NCBI GenBank assembly: GCA_963920665.1
Contig: OY987272.1
Location: 16,745,001-16,809,000, forward strand
DNA: 64,000 bases
Direction of reading: 5' to 3'
DNA from: Straminergon stramineum
Lineage: Eukaryota > Streptophyta > Bryopsida > Hypnales > Calliergonaceae
This document shows positions 1-9,712 of the stretch, piece after piece. The translations under genes were made by a program, and so were the position numbers. The notes beneath the pieces were generated by a model. That model did not search any database. It worked only from the letters and a program-made list of their open reading frames with translations, and had not been told where the DNA came from. Numbering within the stretch: position 1 is the first letter of the stretch; each line of letters starts with the position of its first letter.

Positions 1-2
1 TT

Positions 3-3000
3 CCTATTGGACAGGACATAGTTGTGGGAACAGCAGCTTCTGAACAACGACAGCAACTCGAAATTACTTATCCTATTTCCAATGGAATTATACAAAATTG
101 GGAAGATATGGGTCACATATGGGACCATACGTTTTACAACGTCCTTAAAGTAAGTTTTCTTAGCTTCATTTGAGTTTTGAGTTTTGAGTTTTTACCCGAC
201 GACTAATCATTTCTAGTGCCGCTGATCCATTCTCTTATCCACTTCTCATCGCACATAAGCTCATTATTCTATCTACCTCAATACCCCCCTACCCCGTGTT
301 TATGTGCCCTGCGCATATTCGTTTATCGATTTTGCAGGTGGATCCCCCAGAATGCAAAATTTTGCTCACCGACCCACCTTTGAATCCTACAAAGAATCGC
401 GAGAGAATGGTATGCTAAGTCTATTGCAGATCCTTTTGTTTATTTTCAGATTAGGCTTTGTGAACATGCTTGTTCTATGGACCCATTTTGTGCTGAACAC
501 TGAGCACGAAACTCATTTGACATGAATAGTGTGGTTATCTGACAGATTGAAACAATGTTTGAGAAATACAACTTTGGCGCCGTATTTGTCCAGATTCAAG
601 CAGTGCTGACCTTGTATGCACAAGGTAAAACCGTCGTTCTGAGTAAAAACTTCTGAGTCTCCAAGAGTTTGAGTTTACGTTAGTCGAGTAGAAATCGCAG
701 ATTTCTCAGATTTCTCAGATTGTTCAGTAAATATTTGAATGGAGTGATCAAACTGTTCCGGCTCCACTAACTGCCTGTGCATTTTGAAGGAAATGAAAAT
801 TGATCATATACTTTAAGATGTTAAGCAAATTAGAAAGTTTGTTGAAGCCACTTGATCATTTATTCTTGTCATTCAATCTTATGGCTTAATTTTACACGCT
901 TTGGTTCTCAGTTTGTAAGACACTGCCTGAAGGAGAGGGTTTGAATACCGAAACGTTTTCTTGTGATCGAGCTTTGTCTCGCAGATCTAGCACGCATGTG
1001 ACAAGAATTTGAAAGTATGCTCTCCTATTCACAATTGACCGCGTTTTAGTTGTGTTGGACTGTGTGGCGGTGCTATAGCATGCTACATAAGGTCGCTTTC
1101 ATCGTAATCATCACTTGGTGGCTTGGTTGGCAGGATTACTGACTGGCTTGGTTGTCGATTCTGGAGATGGTGTCACACATGTGGTATGCGTCACCTCTAT
1201 CTATTTTGGCCGAAGACTTTCAATATTGTTGATTCTCTTTCAGACGAATGTTTCATATTTTGGTGCCGTGAGGCCTTTCTCATTGTGCACTTTAGGTCGC
1301 AATTTCGTAAGTTTTTTCACTGTATTTGTTGCTTTGTGATGTGCTGGATAGGTACCGGTGGTGGATGGGTACTCATTCCCACACTTGACTAAGCGACTCA
1401 ATATTGCAGGGCGTCATATCACTTCTTATCTCATTGATCTTCTTCTTCGGCGTGGGTGCGTTAAATCTCCGTTTGACGATGATGGTTAATTGGGTTTGCA
1501 TTTATGTAGAATGATCTGATGAAGTCCTTGTTTGTTGCTATGAAGTGGGTCGCTCATAAACAAAACCCGCAGCAGCTGATAAGCGTATGGTCTTAATATA
1601 CGACACAAAGTCTTGAAGAATCTTGGAAGGTAGAAAAGGATGATCTATTTTGACGTTCCTGGTTATGATATGCAGATATGCTTTTAGTAGAACAGCAGAT
1701 TTTGAGACAGCCAGAGAGATCAAGGAGAAGCTTTGTTATGTAAGGTAAGCTCAGAATTTGTAATATTTTCTGTCACGGCTATGTTGCTTTCGACCATAAG
1801 TTCCTCTTGTATATGAAGATCAATGCGTGTTCCCATAATTAACAACCATAAAATTGACGGAGGTTTCTTGTTTCTTGTGTGATGCATACATTTCACTGTT
1901 CCAGGTTATTAATATTGAGGCAATCGTTGTAAACTCTTCATTCTGAATCGTTTGTGGCTTACTGGTATACTCGTCGAATTAATATTGTTGAACCTCCGTT
2001 TAGGTGTATATCTTCCTGAACCTACGTTTCGAAGAGAGTCTTTGTTTGTTTGGAATAGTATTGAATTGGCTGGTAATTTACTCGCTCAAGTGTATATAGT
2101 TGATGTGTTTTCTCGGAGGCGGCCATACCATCTCTGCTCTCAAGGTTGGGCGTTTTCTGAGATAGTCGTATAGATTGTTCATCTTGTTTGCCCCGTTACA
2201 ATTCATGTCTATATTGGACTTGTGGAAGGCAGAAATGATCTTCCAGCGTTTCTAGAGTTGTTCTGGTCATTGTACAGTACTTTCCAAACAATCTTGTGGT
2301 TTGGCTTGGGGTGGCAGTATCGATTATAAACGTGAGTACCAACTTGGTCTTGAAACGACAATATTGGTTAAACAATATACGGTAGGTTTGCTAAGCTCTT
2401 GCTGAGTATGGACTTGCTGGCCTCTCGGGAGAACAAGGAACAACACATACTTGTTCAGTAATCAAAATTCTGGTCGAGGGAATGCATAAAATTCATATCA
2501 GTTATAAAATCAGGAAAATGATCAATCGAATAATCTTATTATTTGTTGTTGTGGGTTGCGATTCGTATATGGTAATATGTGATGTTTTAAAATTCCTTCA
2601 CATTGACGTTCATATTTTGCTGTGATTGCAACGCAGTTACCTGATGGGAGGGTGATAAAAATTGGCCCGGAACGCTTCCAAGCTCCTGAGGCTCTCTTCA
2701 CACCGGTATTCCCCATGTTTAAGAAATTGTATTTTCAAGGCATTTGATTCACGAATTGATGGTGTAGCACTTCAATCTGTTGGCCCGTGGTATTAATGTT
2801 AATTGAGGAATTCGCTCGTCTTAGGTGTCCTCACTTTTGTTGGCGTTGCGCTCTTGTAGGAGTTGATAGACATGGAGGGTGACGGACTGGCTGGTGCTGT
2901 ATTTCGCTGCATCCAAGAAATGGATATTGACAATCGAATGTCGGTCAGTAAAAATCAAGAAACATGTGACTTGTTAGATCTTGTCTTTAATTTTAGGACT

Positions 3001-4017
3001 CGAAGTTATTGAGCTATTTGTACTTCGCGGTTTGTATACCTGCTACCTTATTTGTTTACTCTCATTGCTGACGAATATGGTTGATGTTATGACAGCTGTA
3101 TCAACATATTGTTTTAAGTGGTGGAAGCACAATGTATCCTGGCCTTCCTAGCAGGTAACCTTCGCTACTCGTGCTTGTTTTACCATCTCCAAGGGTTTAG
3201 GAGGGCCCGGAAAGATGCTTTATGGCTGCTTCATGAAATTAATAAATTGTCGTCGTTAACCTTACACATCGGCAGTATCTCATTTGAGAGGATTTACTAG
3301 GCAAAGTATTTTAGTGGTACAGAACGAGATACTGGTCCGTCCATTTCCAAGAATCGCAGGCCTTTCCTTCAGAGCCCTGACAATTGCATGATGACACTGA
3401 ACAGATTGGAGAAAGAGGTGCGCGAGCAGTATGTACGTGTAGTTCTGAAAGGAAACAGAGAGGGTCTGAAGGTACAAACTCTACGGCTGTCATGCTGTTC
3501 CCTCTTCATTGATCATGGTCTTACATCTGCAGAGATCTTGACATTTAGTGTGATGCAAGTGCACTAATTTGTTCATATGAAATTTTGCTCTGGCATTTCA
3601 GAAATTGAGACTACGAATTGAGGATCCACCAAGACGGAAACATATGGTTTACTTAGGTGGTGCTGTTCTTGCTGGTATTATGAAGGTTAGTCCCATCTAA
3701 CTTTTTCCTCCGCATGTTATCTTCTTCGCATTACTTTGACTGGCTAACACTGATCGGAATGACAGGAATTATTTACGGGTTGTTAGTATTTCTCTTCTGA
3801 TGTAAGCTTAAGCCGTGTTTACAGCTGGTTGAAAGTGTTGTTTTACAAAGTGCCTGGGGAAGGGGAGCTAGTTCATTCTCATTCACAAGCTAGGCATTAC
3901 TAGGAGACTTAGTGCACCTTGACAATCGTGTTTCAGGATCAACCGGACTTCTGGATCACCAAAGAGGAATACGCGGAAGAAGGCGTGAACTGTTTGCGAA
4001 AATGTGGGCAAGCCTAG
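3..4017 (+). CDS. ARP2: Actin-related protein 2 (ARP2), 5'-truncated by window edge, 13 exons
   Basis: ARP2 is the Arp2/3-complex subunit that, with ARP3, mimics an actin dimer to nucleate branched filaments. Exons read: 3-149, 338-409, 546-624, 1134-1183, 1352-1455, 1676-1744, 2318-2381, 2637-2705, 2860-2943, 3096-3154, 3405-3471, 3602-3685, 3937-4017 (TAG). All junctions are GT-AG and sum to 1029 nt, 342 residues. Seen directly: [13 protein letters not shown] near the visible start, the actin-fold nucleotide-binding signatures [11 protein letters not shown] and [15 protein letters not shown], and a C-terminal [16 protein letters not shown] segment followed by an end in KCGQA, which matches the ARP2 rather than the actin or ARP3 C terminus as I recall the family. 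The family is about 390 residues, so roughly the first 45-50 are outside the window. The frame is intact throughout, so the gene looks functional. Assignment to ARP2 is very secure; individual junctions are strongly constrained by protein continuity. Confidence 0.96.
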
Positions 4018-4703
4018 TTGTCGACTATCAGAATTTCCCTGCTTCGTAGAAGTACTTTCCGATCTCAAGCACATCTCAGTGTTGCTGTTCATAGATGTAT
4101 ATGTCACAAAATTAAGGCAGAAGTTGAGTAGTGCTGCAGACCCGCAAATCTCATATCGATCAAGTGTTGCTCATCCAGGGTCTTCTTTTCGCTGCATAAT
4201 GTCATTCAGAGTTGACCTGATGCTCTTAAACGTTTGAATCGTAGGCAGGATAGGCGCTAGTAAGCACTTAGCTGAGTTGAGGTCAAATTACAGGTCAATT
4301 ACTGGAAGGAGTACAGAGGTCCTACCACTGGCTTTGGCCTTTGGGGCTTTTCGATACTGTCACCAAAACAGTTTTGTGCACAATGGAATTGGTAGGGAGC
4401 TAATAGAAAAGATGAGAGTGTAATTCTGTTTTAATTACCTGCACGCATCGTAAAATGGATGGTGGTGGATGGTTCTGGGGTATCGAAGCGCTTTGTTCCA
4501 CCTTACGTTCAGATGGGAATTGTTTTCTCTGGTCCTCTGCTGCACCTCCTAGAGCTTGTGATGACAGGAGATCATGTGCAATTTCATACTGCCAGATGCT
4601 GCGATACGCATTGAAACCTTGTTTTACATTGTTTTACATTGTTTTACATTGTTTTGTATTTTCAGTTTGGATTGATTGGTCATGGGGACGCGTCCTTTCA
4701 GGG
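4018..4703. other. ARP2 downstream region with a 10-bp simple repeat
   Basis: This stretch is the ARP2 3' flank and presumably holds its 3' UTR. It contains no recognisable gene; short open frames here have no family resemblance. A tandem run of the 10-mer GTTTTACATT, about 3.5 copies, lies at about 4617-4656. The right part ends at 4704 in a GGGTTAACCC palindrome that is also the left edge of a candidate TTAA-bounded element. Confidence 0.5.
4617..4656 (+). repeat. 10-bp tandem simple repeat (GTTTTACATT)n
   Basis: Three perfect copies of GTTTTACATT followed by a degenerate fourth are visible 0.6 kb downstream of ARP2. It is a simple-sequence repeat, probably from slippage, in non-coding DNA. 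Confidence 0.85.
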
Positions 4704-5709
4704 TTAACCCTTGTGGGGAGTCCTTTGCTCTCGTGACAAGCAGGTATCCCCCAATAATAAAGTAATAAGATGTATGGTATTAAAATTAGATAATTGATTG
4801 TTTAGTGGGTACTACCGGTATATTAAACTAAATGCACCGCTGGGTATCTCGAAAAAGGATATCCCTTCCTTCTTGGGATCATGGTGCAAGCTATGAATGT
4901 TATTGGGATGAATATGGCTCAAGTGAAGTCATCATAAGTAATATAGAAACAAATCATAAGATAAATGCACCTTCACTTGTTAGTATTAGGATGATGGTGT
5001 ACTTCTAGACATGAAGGATTGAAGGGCCAATATTGGATTTTTTGGCATACAACCAAATACATTTTGATATGACTATAAAAGAACAAATGATTTGAAGTGT
5101 ATTATGCTAAAGATATAAATGGTCAAAATGTGATTCCAATGAACACCTTAGACCAATACTTTTTGGAAAATTTAGATGTATATATTTCTATAATTGGCTC
5201 AGGGAGTTGGTTTGGAAAATAGACAAAATAAGAATTGAAAAATTTTGTTCACATGATTTTAGAAGGAATCTTTGGTTTTGGAATAGTGATAACTAGGAAC
5301 TTGGCTAAGATTGGAAATTGACTTTGATTTGTAGTAGGTTATAAATAGTTTTGAAATCATTGTATCTAACATTCAAAATTGAAATTCAACTTTAAAGGTA
5401 GACATATAATATATTATTATAAAGGATTTCTTGAAAAAAAATGAGTAGGATATCATAAATTCAATTTTGATGAATCTCTATTTTGAGCTTGAATGACCTT
5501 TTAAAAGTCTTTAGTAGTAAGGAAAATGTAGATCCAAAATCTTTTTAGCAAAATAAATTATAGCTTTAGAAAAATCTAGACATGAATTATTTATTTTATA
5601 AAAGTAACTACAAATTTTCAAAGTGATAAAAACATGTGTATATAAAATCATCCCTAAATTCTCATATTCATATGATTTACATATCACTATATATATTCAT
5701 AAGGGTTAA
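4704..5709. mobile_element. Candidate TTAA-bounded inverted-repeat element (about 1 kb)
   Basis: The left edge reads TTAACCCTTGTGGGG and the right edge, reverse-complemented, reads TTAACCCTTATGAATA, giving a short inverted match of 11 of 12 bases starting at TTAA on both sides. The interior is AT-rich with no open frame of note. TTAA target duplications with CCC-starting ends fit piggyBac-type elements, and a TAA target site as in PIF/Harbinger is an alternative. The inverted match is short, so this could be coincidence; support comes mainly from the neighbouring elements with longer TTAA-anchored ends. Confidence 0.35.
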
Positions 5710-6281
5710 TTTGGCACCTAAGTGCCGAATTTGAATCTCCACATCAGATTCTCAAGGATCCATGTCACCTCAAATCATTCACAAGATGACATATGGCACT
5801 TTTTTACAAAATGACTTCATTTTTGTTGAATCTGACCTTTGCATAGGATAGTCAAGAATTTAGATGGGATGGTAGTTAAAACAAGTTGCTATTACCTTAT
5901 TAAATACTTTGCCTACTCACTCTTGCTTTTTGCCCTTTAAGGACAACAAATTCATGATTTTAAATTGCTCATTTTAATTGGTCATATTGTAAAAGTATAA
6001 ATTTCATGTAAAAAACTTCATTTTAATAGATTGATTGAAGTAAATAGCATGTATTGACTCAAAGAATTCATTATTTGATTAGAGAAAAATTTCAAAATTG
6101 CTAAAATATATCAAGCTAGAAAATAGTCTCCTTCATCCTTCATCCCTAAAGGATCAGGCATTCAATTTTTGAAGAATGGATGAATGCAAATACATTCCAA
6201 GGATACAATTTTTTTTTTTCATCCATCAATTTTTTGGAGGATACTTGTATTAGTTCTTTAATATTTGTATGGTGTAGATTC

Positions 6282-7214
6282 TTAACCCCTAAACGCCCAA
6301 ACTGCGTTTTTTGGCAACATAGCGATTTTGGGCAGCTCACTACGAATGGAGTTTTTCTTATTTTTCTTTGAAATTTTCACAAAACATGTGCCCGAGGAGT
6401 ATCTTTAAGGCCCAACAATTTTCATAACTTTTGACTTCATGGTTAAAAAGTTATTGCATGATATGTAATTTTCAGTGCTCCTCGGGCAGCCCAAAAATTT
6501 CTTAAAAAAACACTTTTTTAAGAAATAAAAATTTGAAATTGTTTTTCTAGATTTATATGTACATGGAAAGCTTTGAATCATTCCATTTTGATTTATGAGA
6601 TGAAAGTTATGAGGCGTTTTAGTTTGCGGGCAGTTTCGGATTCCCTACTCTAAAATAAACTTTGAAGTCCTTTATTTCACTCAATTTTCAATATTTTTTG
6701 AAAAAAATAAAATGATAGGGTGTGTATTGTTTATTAAAACATTACAACCATTGGGATTAAAATTTTTCAATTCCATAACGAAATTCTTCACAATTTAGTA
6801 TTTTGAATCATTCTCTACTTCTTTGTACTTACTTCCTTTTTCCTATATGTTGTACAATTTCAAATGATTTGAATTTTTTCAAGCACTTAGACAACTTGCC
6901 TTGAAGAATGAATCCAAAGAGTAACCACCATTTTGGAATTTTTTTCATACAAATGTGGCCTTGTGAAGTGCAGCTGCCCGTTTTTTCACAGGGCCCAAAA
7001 AAGGATTTTTGCTAATTCAAACACTAATATCTTACAATCTACACGGTGGAAAATTCTGAAATTTTTTCCACATCTTCTCAAATAAGTTTAGTACAAGATC
7101 TTACGGTTACATGTGTCCAAAAATGTTTTTTTCCTAAAATTTGGTACTTGTTCTAGAAATGACAGTTTGGGAGCATTTTTGGTGAAAACATAGTTGAAAA
7201 CATTTAGGGGTTAA
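6282..7214 (+). mobile_element. TTAA-flanked non-autonomous element, family A, copy 1 (933 bp)
   Basis: The element starts TTAACCCCTAAACGCCC and ends CATTTAGGGGTTAA, so TTAA lies on both sides and the terminal inverted repeat is about 10 bp (CCCCTAAAYG). A second, full-length copy lies inverted at 60517-61463 and shares recognisable sequence along its whole length, which proves this is a repeat unit with defined ends. There is no coding capacity: no open frame of meaningful length. Four of its internal landmarks are GGGCAG/CTGCCC motifs (near 6332, 6485, 6630 and 6972), three or more of which are kept in the inverted copy. TTAA plus CCC ends suggest a piggyBac-like non-autonomous element; a Harbinger-type element with TAA target sites is the main alternative. 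Confidence 0.72.
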
Positions 7215-7762
7215 GACTTTGTTTTGCAAATATTCTATTATTCTATAGGTATTGGTAGGTCTAGCTTCCAAAAAACACTTCTCAGTTTAAAAAATGACCC
7301 TTCAAAAATGACTTGAATGAAAAAGTAAAGTAAAAATCTCCAAAAGTCATTATGATTAGAACTTAACATTTTGAACTTCAATGAAAACATTCTTGTGAAA
7401 CTTAAAAGTATTCAATCTGTAATCAATCATAGGAATTTTCAATATCTAGCTTCAAATTTGATTGAAATTTTTTGGCTTAATACTCGATTTTTCTTAAGAC
7501 TTGATTTTGACTTTCAAAATGATTTCTTTTGTTTTGAGAAAAACTAACAAAATGAAGCTTTTGAAGTGTAGTTTCTACACCACTTGAAAATTTTGAAAAA
7601 TTCCTTAAAATAAGCACTTTGTAAAGTTTGAAGTTGAGGATCTATAATCTCATTTCTAAATATGGAGTGCCAAGGAAATTTTCTTTACAGTGCAAAGTTC
7701 TACACTAGAGTTGAAGGGCTTTTAAATTTGACTACACAATCATGGGTTCTATCCTTTAGGAA

Positions 7763-7987
7763 CTAACCTTGTAAGGATACTATAGAACAAAGTAGTTTTA
7801 TGGATGACATAGAAGCCTTTAAAGTAAGACAAAAGTGCATATGTTCATCCTTGGAATTTTGTATGAAAAGGAAAAGTCTTGCACAATAGTTTGACAATGA
7901 ATACTTTGGATTTTTATTAAGTACATGATTTATAGTGTATTCCAAAGGACGATTTCCATGGTGAATAGTCAGTCCTTACAAGATTAA
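7763..7987. mobile_element. Candidate short TTAA-type element (225 bp)
   Basis: The left end CTAACCTTGTAAGG and the reverse complement of the right end TTAATCTTGTAAGG match at 12 of 14 positions. The same terminal motif (TTAACCTTGAAAGG) begins the candidate element at 17037. The interval overlaps the left arm of the foldback at 7824-8162, so the two structures may be parts of one larger or nested element. No coding sequence is present. Confidence 0.4.
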
Positions 7988-8162
7988 TCTTTAAAAGCTA
8001 GTTTCCATGCTAGTGACCATGGAAATCATCCCTTTTGGTATTGTACGTGATACTTCATCTACTTTAAAAAAAAAGAAGTACTCATTGAAGGTCAAACTAC
8101 TATGTAAGATCTTTCCTTTTTGTACAAAATTCTAAGGATGAACATATGCACTTTTGTCTTAT
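7824..8162. repeat. Long inverted repeat (foldback), arms about 140-150 bp
   Basis: Sequence at about 7825-7965 reappears as its imperfect reverse complement at about 8012-8162, separated by a loop of about 46 bp. Landmarks: AAGACAAAAGTGCATATGTT at 7826 in the left arm and its complement ending near 8162 in the right arm; CCATGG occurs at the inner edge of both arms. The arms are diverged with small indels, so it is a decayed foldback. A transcript through it would form a long hairpin, which is the usual shape of a MITE-derived small-RNA precursor; transcription is not shown by the sequence. Confidence 0.8.
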
Positions 8163-8210
8163 ATAGAAAGATTTTTGTCATCAATTAACTAAGAATTGCC
8201 TTGGCATTGT

Positions 8211-9157
8211 TCAACCTCTAAATGTTGAAGGCACCAAATTTTAGTGTCAACAAAACTTTGAGGTTAAGTAGAACTCTATCAAGTTATTATTTTTAGTAGT
8301 AGTTATTTTTTTAAAATTCTTTTTGAAGTCTAGTTTTAGCATCAAAATTCTGATTTTGAAAATCAATGATTATGATTTTTCTAAGCAAGATTTTGTGAAA
8401 GGGTGTTGATTGCAAATCTTCATTTTCTAGTGTTGAGGGCTCTCGGAAATGAGCTTCAAATACACTAGAACTTGGAGAAAAAATCACATTAGAAATTCAT
8501 TTCAAAAAATTGTATATTGGATTTTGAGAAGCCATAAATTGATTGGAGTTATGCATGTTTTGCCCTTTAACCTCATATTTTTTTGGTGACCAAATTTTTA
8601 GTTTTGACATGTAAAAAGAGGATTGAAAGACTTCAAATCACTTTCATAGTTTTTACACCCTCATGGGCAGTTTTTTAATATATTTAATATTTTTTTGAGA
8701 AGTATTGATGGAAGTGGCAACATACAAGAAAAGGATGCAGCAAAATAATTTAGTGTTTTGGATAGAACAATCTTTTCATCCACATATTTTGATGAATTTC
8801 ATTTAAATTTGGCAATTTCATCCAAATTATTTAAAAAATTGGGAACAACTTGGCATCATCATCCAATTTTTCTTCAAGTTTTTCCTTAAGGCTTGGTGCT
8901 CTCTAATTATTTTATGTGCTTTTAGGCATTTAAATGCCAAAAAATCCATTGCTCATGATCAAACATTATAATCTTTCAATTTGTAAGTGATACATTGTTG
9001 TGTTTTCTTTTCCCATATGATCTCTAGTATGTCTAGTTTGAATATGTATGGTTACAATTCAATAAAAATTGATAAAACTTATCAAAATGTTGGTTTTTTG
9101 TTCAATTTAGAGCAAATTCCAAAAAGTTCAGAAAAGGCCTTGGGCATTGGGATGTAA
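8211..9157 (-). mobile_element. Family B element, degenerate longer copy (947 bp)
   Basis: This interval is the reverse complement of the better preserved element at 16390-17040. Shared landmarks include the stretch before the right end (TCAGAAAAGGCCTTGGGCATT here, TCAGAAAAGGCCTTAGGCATT in the other copy after reversal) and the left end CTCTAAATGTTGAAGGCACC. Terminal TTAA is decayed to TCAA on the left and GTAA on the right. It carries about 300 bp (about 8660-8960) that the other copy lacks; the extra piece sits between two CTCATG hexamers. No coding capacity is visible. Confidence 0.7.
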
Positions 9158-9712
9158 GCTTGTGGAAATATCACATTTGGTGGGTAAATTTCTTAGTAGA
9201 TTAAGAGTTAAGCTCACCTTTTGTATTTTTGGGATGAAAAGTTTGCTATATATTGTGGTCCTCCCAAAAGATTTAGCAAAATACCGTGTCCGAGATTGAC
9301 AGACCACTGGAGATGCTCCAAGTGTGTCCCAAGTGCCCCTCTTCCACGCAGCTGACTCACCTTCAGCGCTAGCCGGTACCCGCGCAAGCCCCAAGCACGT
9401 GTCCAAGGTCCGGGACTCGGGAGAAATCGCAATGGCAGTCAGTCAATTTTGCACCGACGTTCTTCACATCATCTCTCGACCCACCCGCGATCAAATTCCG
9501 TCAACTTCGATCGCAGATTCCCAGGTTTGCAGCTCCCCTAATCCCCAATTGCAGCCGATTTGAGCTACTGCAAATTTGAATCAATGCTGTTTCAATCGGA
9601 TTCAGGCTCCTGATTCTAGCTAATCGTCGCTTGATTCCCCTCTCGCAGATTGAATTTTGGCTTGCATTTCAGTTGGTGTGATTTCTTTGAGAATGACCGA
9701 CTGAGAGTGAGA
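9158..9712 (+). promoter_or_regulatory. Upstream and 5' leader region of the EXD2-like gene
   Basis: This 550-bp stretch between the repeat block and the first coding exon is clearly richer in G and C than the sequence to its left, as expected for a promoter and 5' UTR. A possible 5' UTR intron could end at the pyrimidine-rich CCTCTCGCAG at about 9640-9649. No TATA box or recognisable operator was identified. Short open frames here do not resemble any family. Confidence 0.4.

Noticed and set aside
7824..8162. CRISPR-like or tRNA-like structure in the foldback
   Set aside because: The structure is a single diverged inverted repeat in plant nuclear DNA, without direct repeats and spacers and without tRNA arms.
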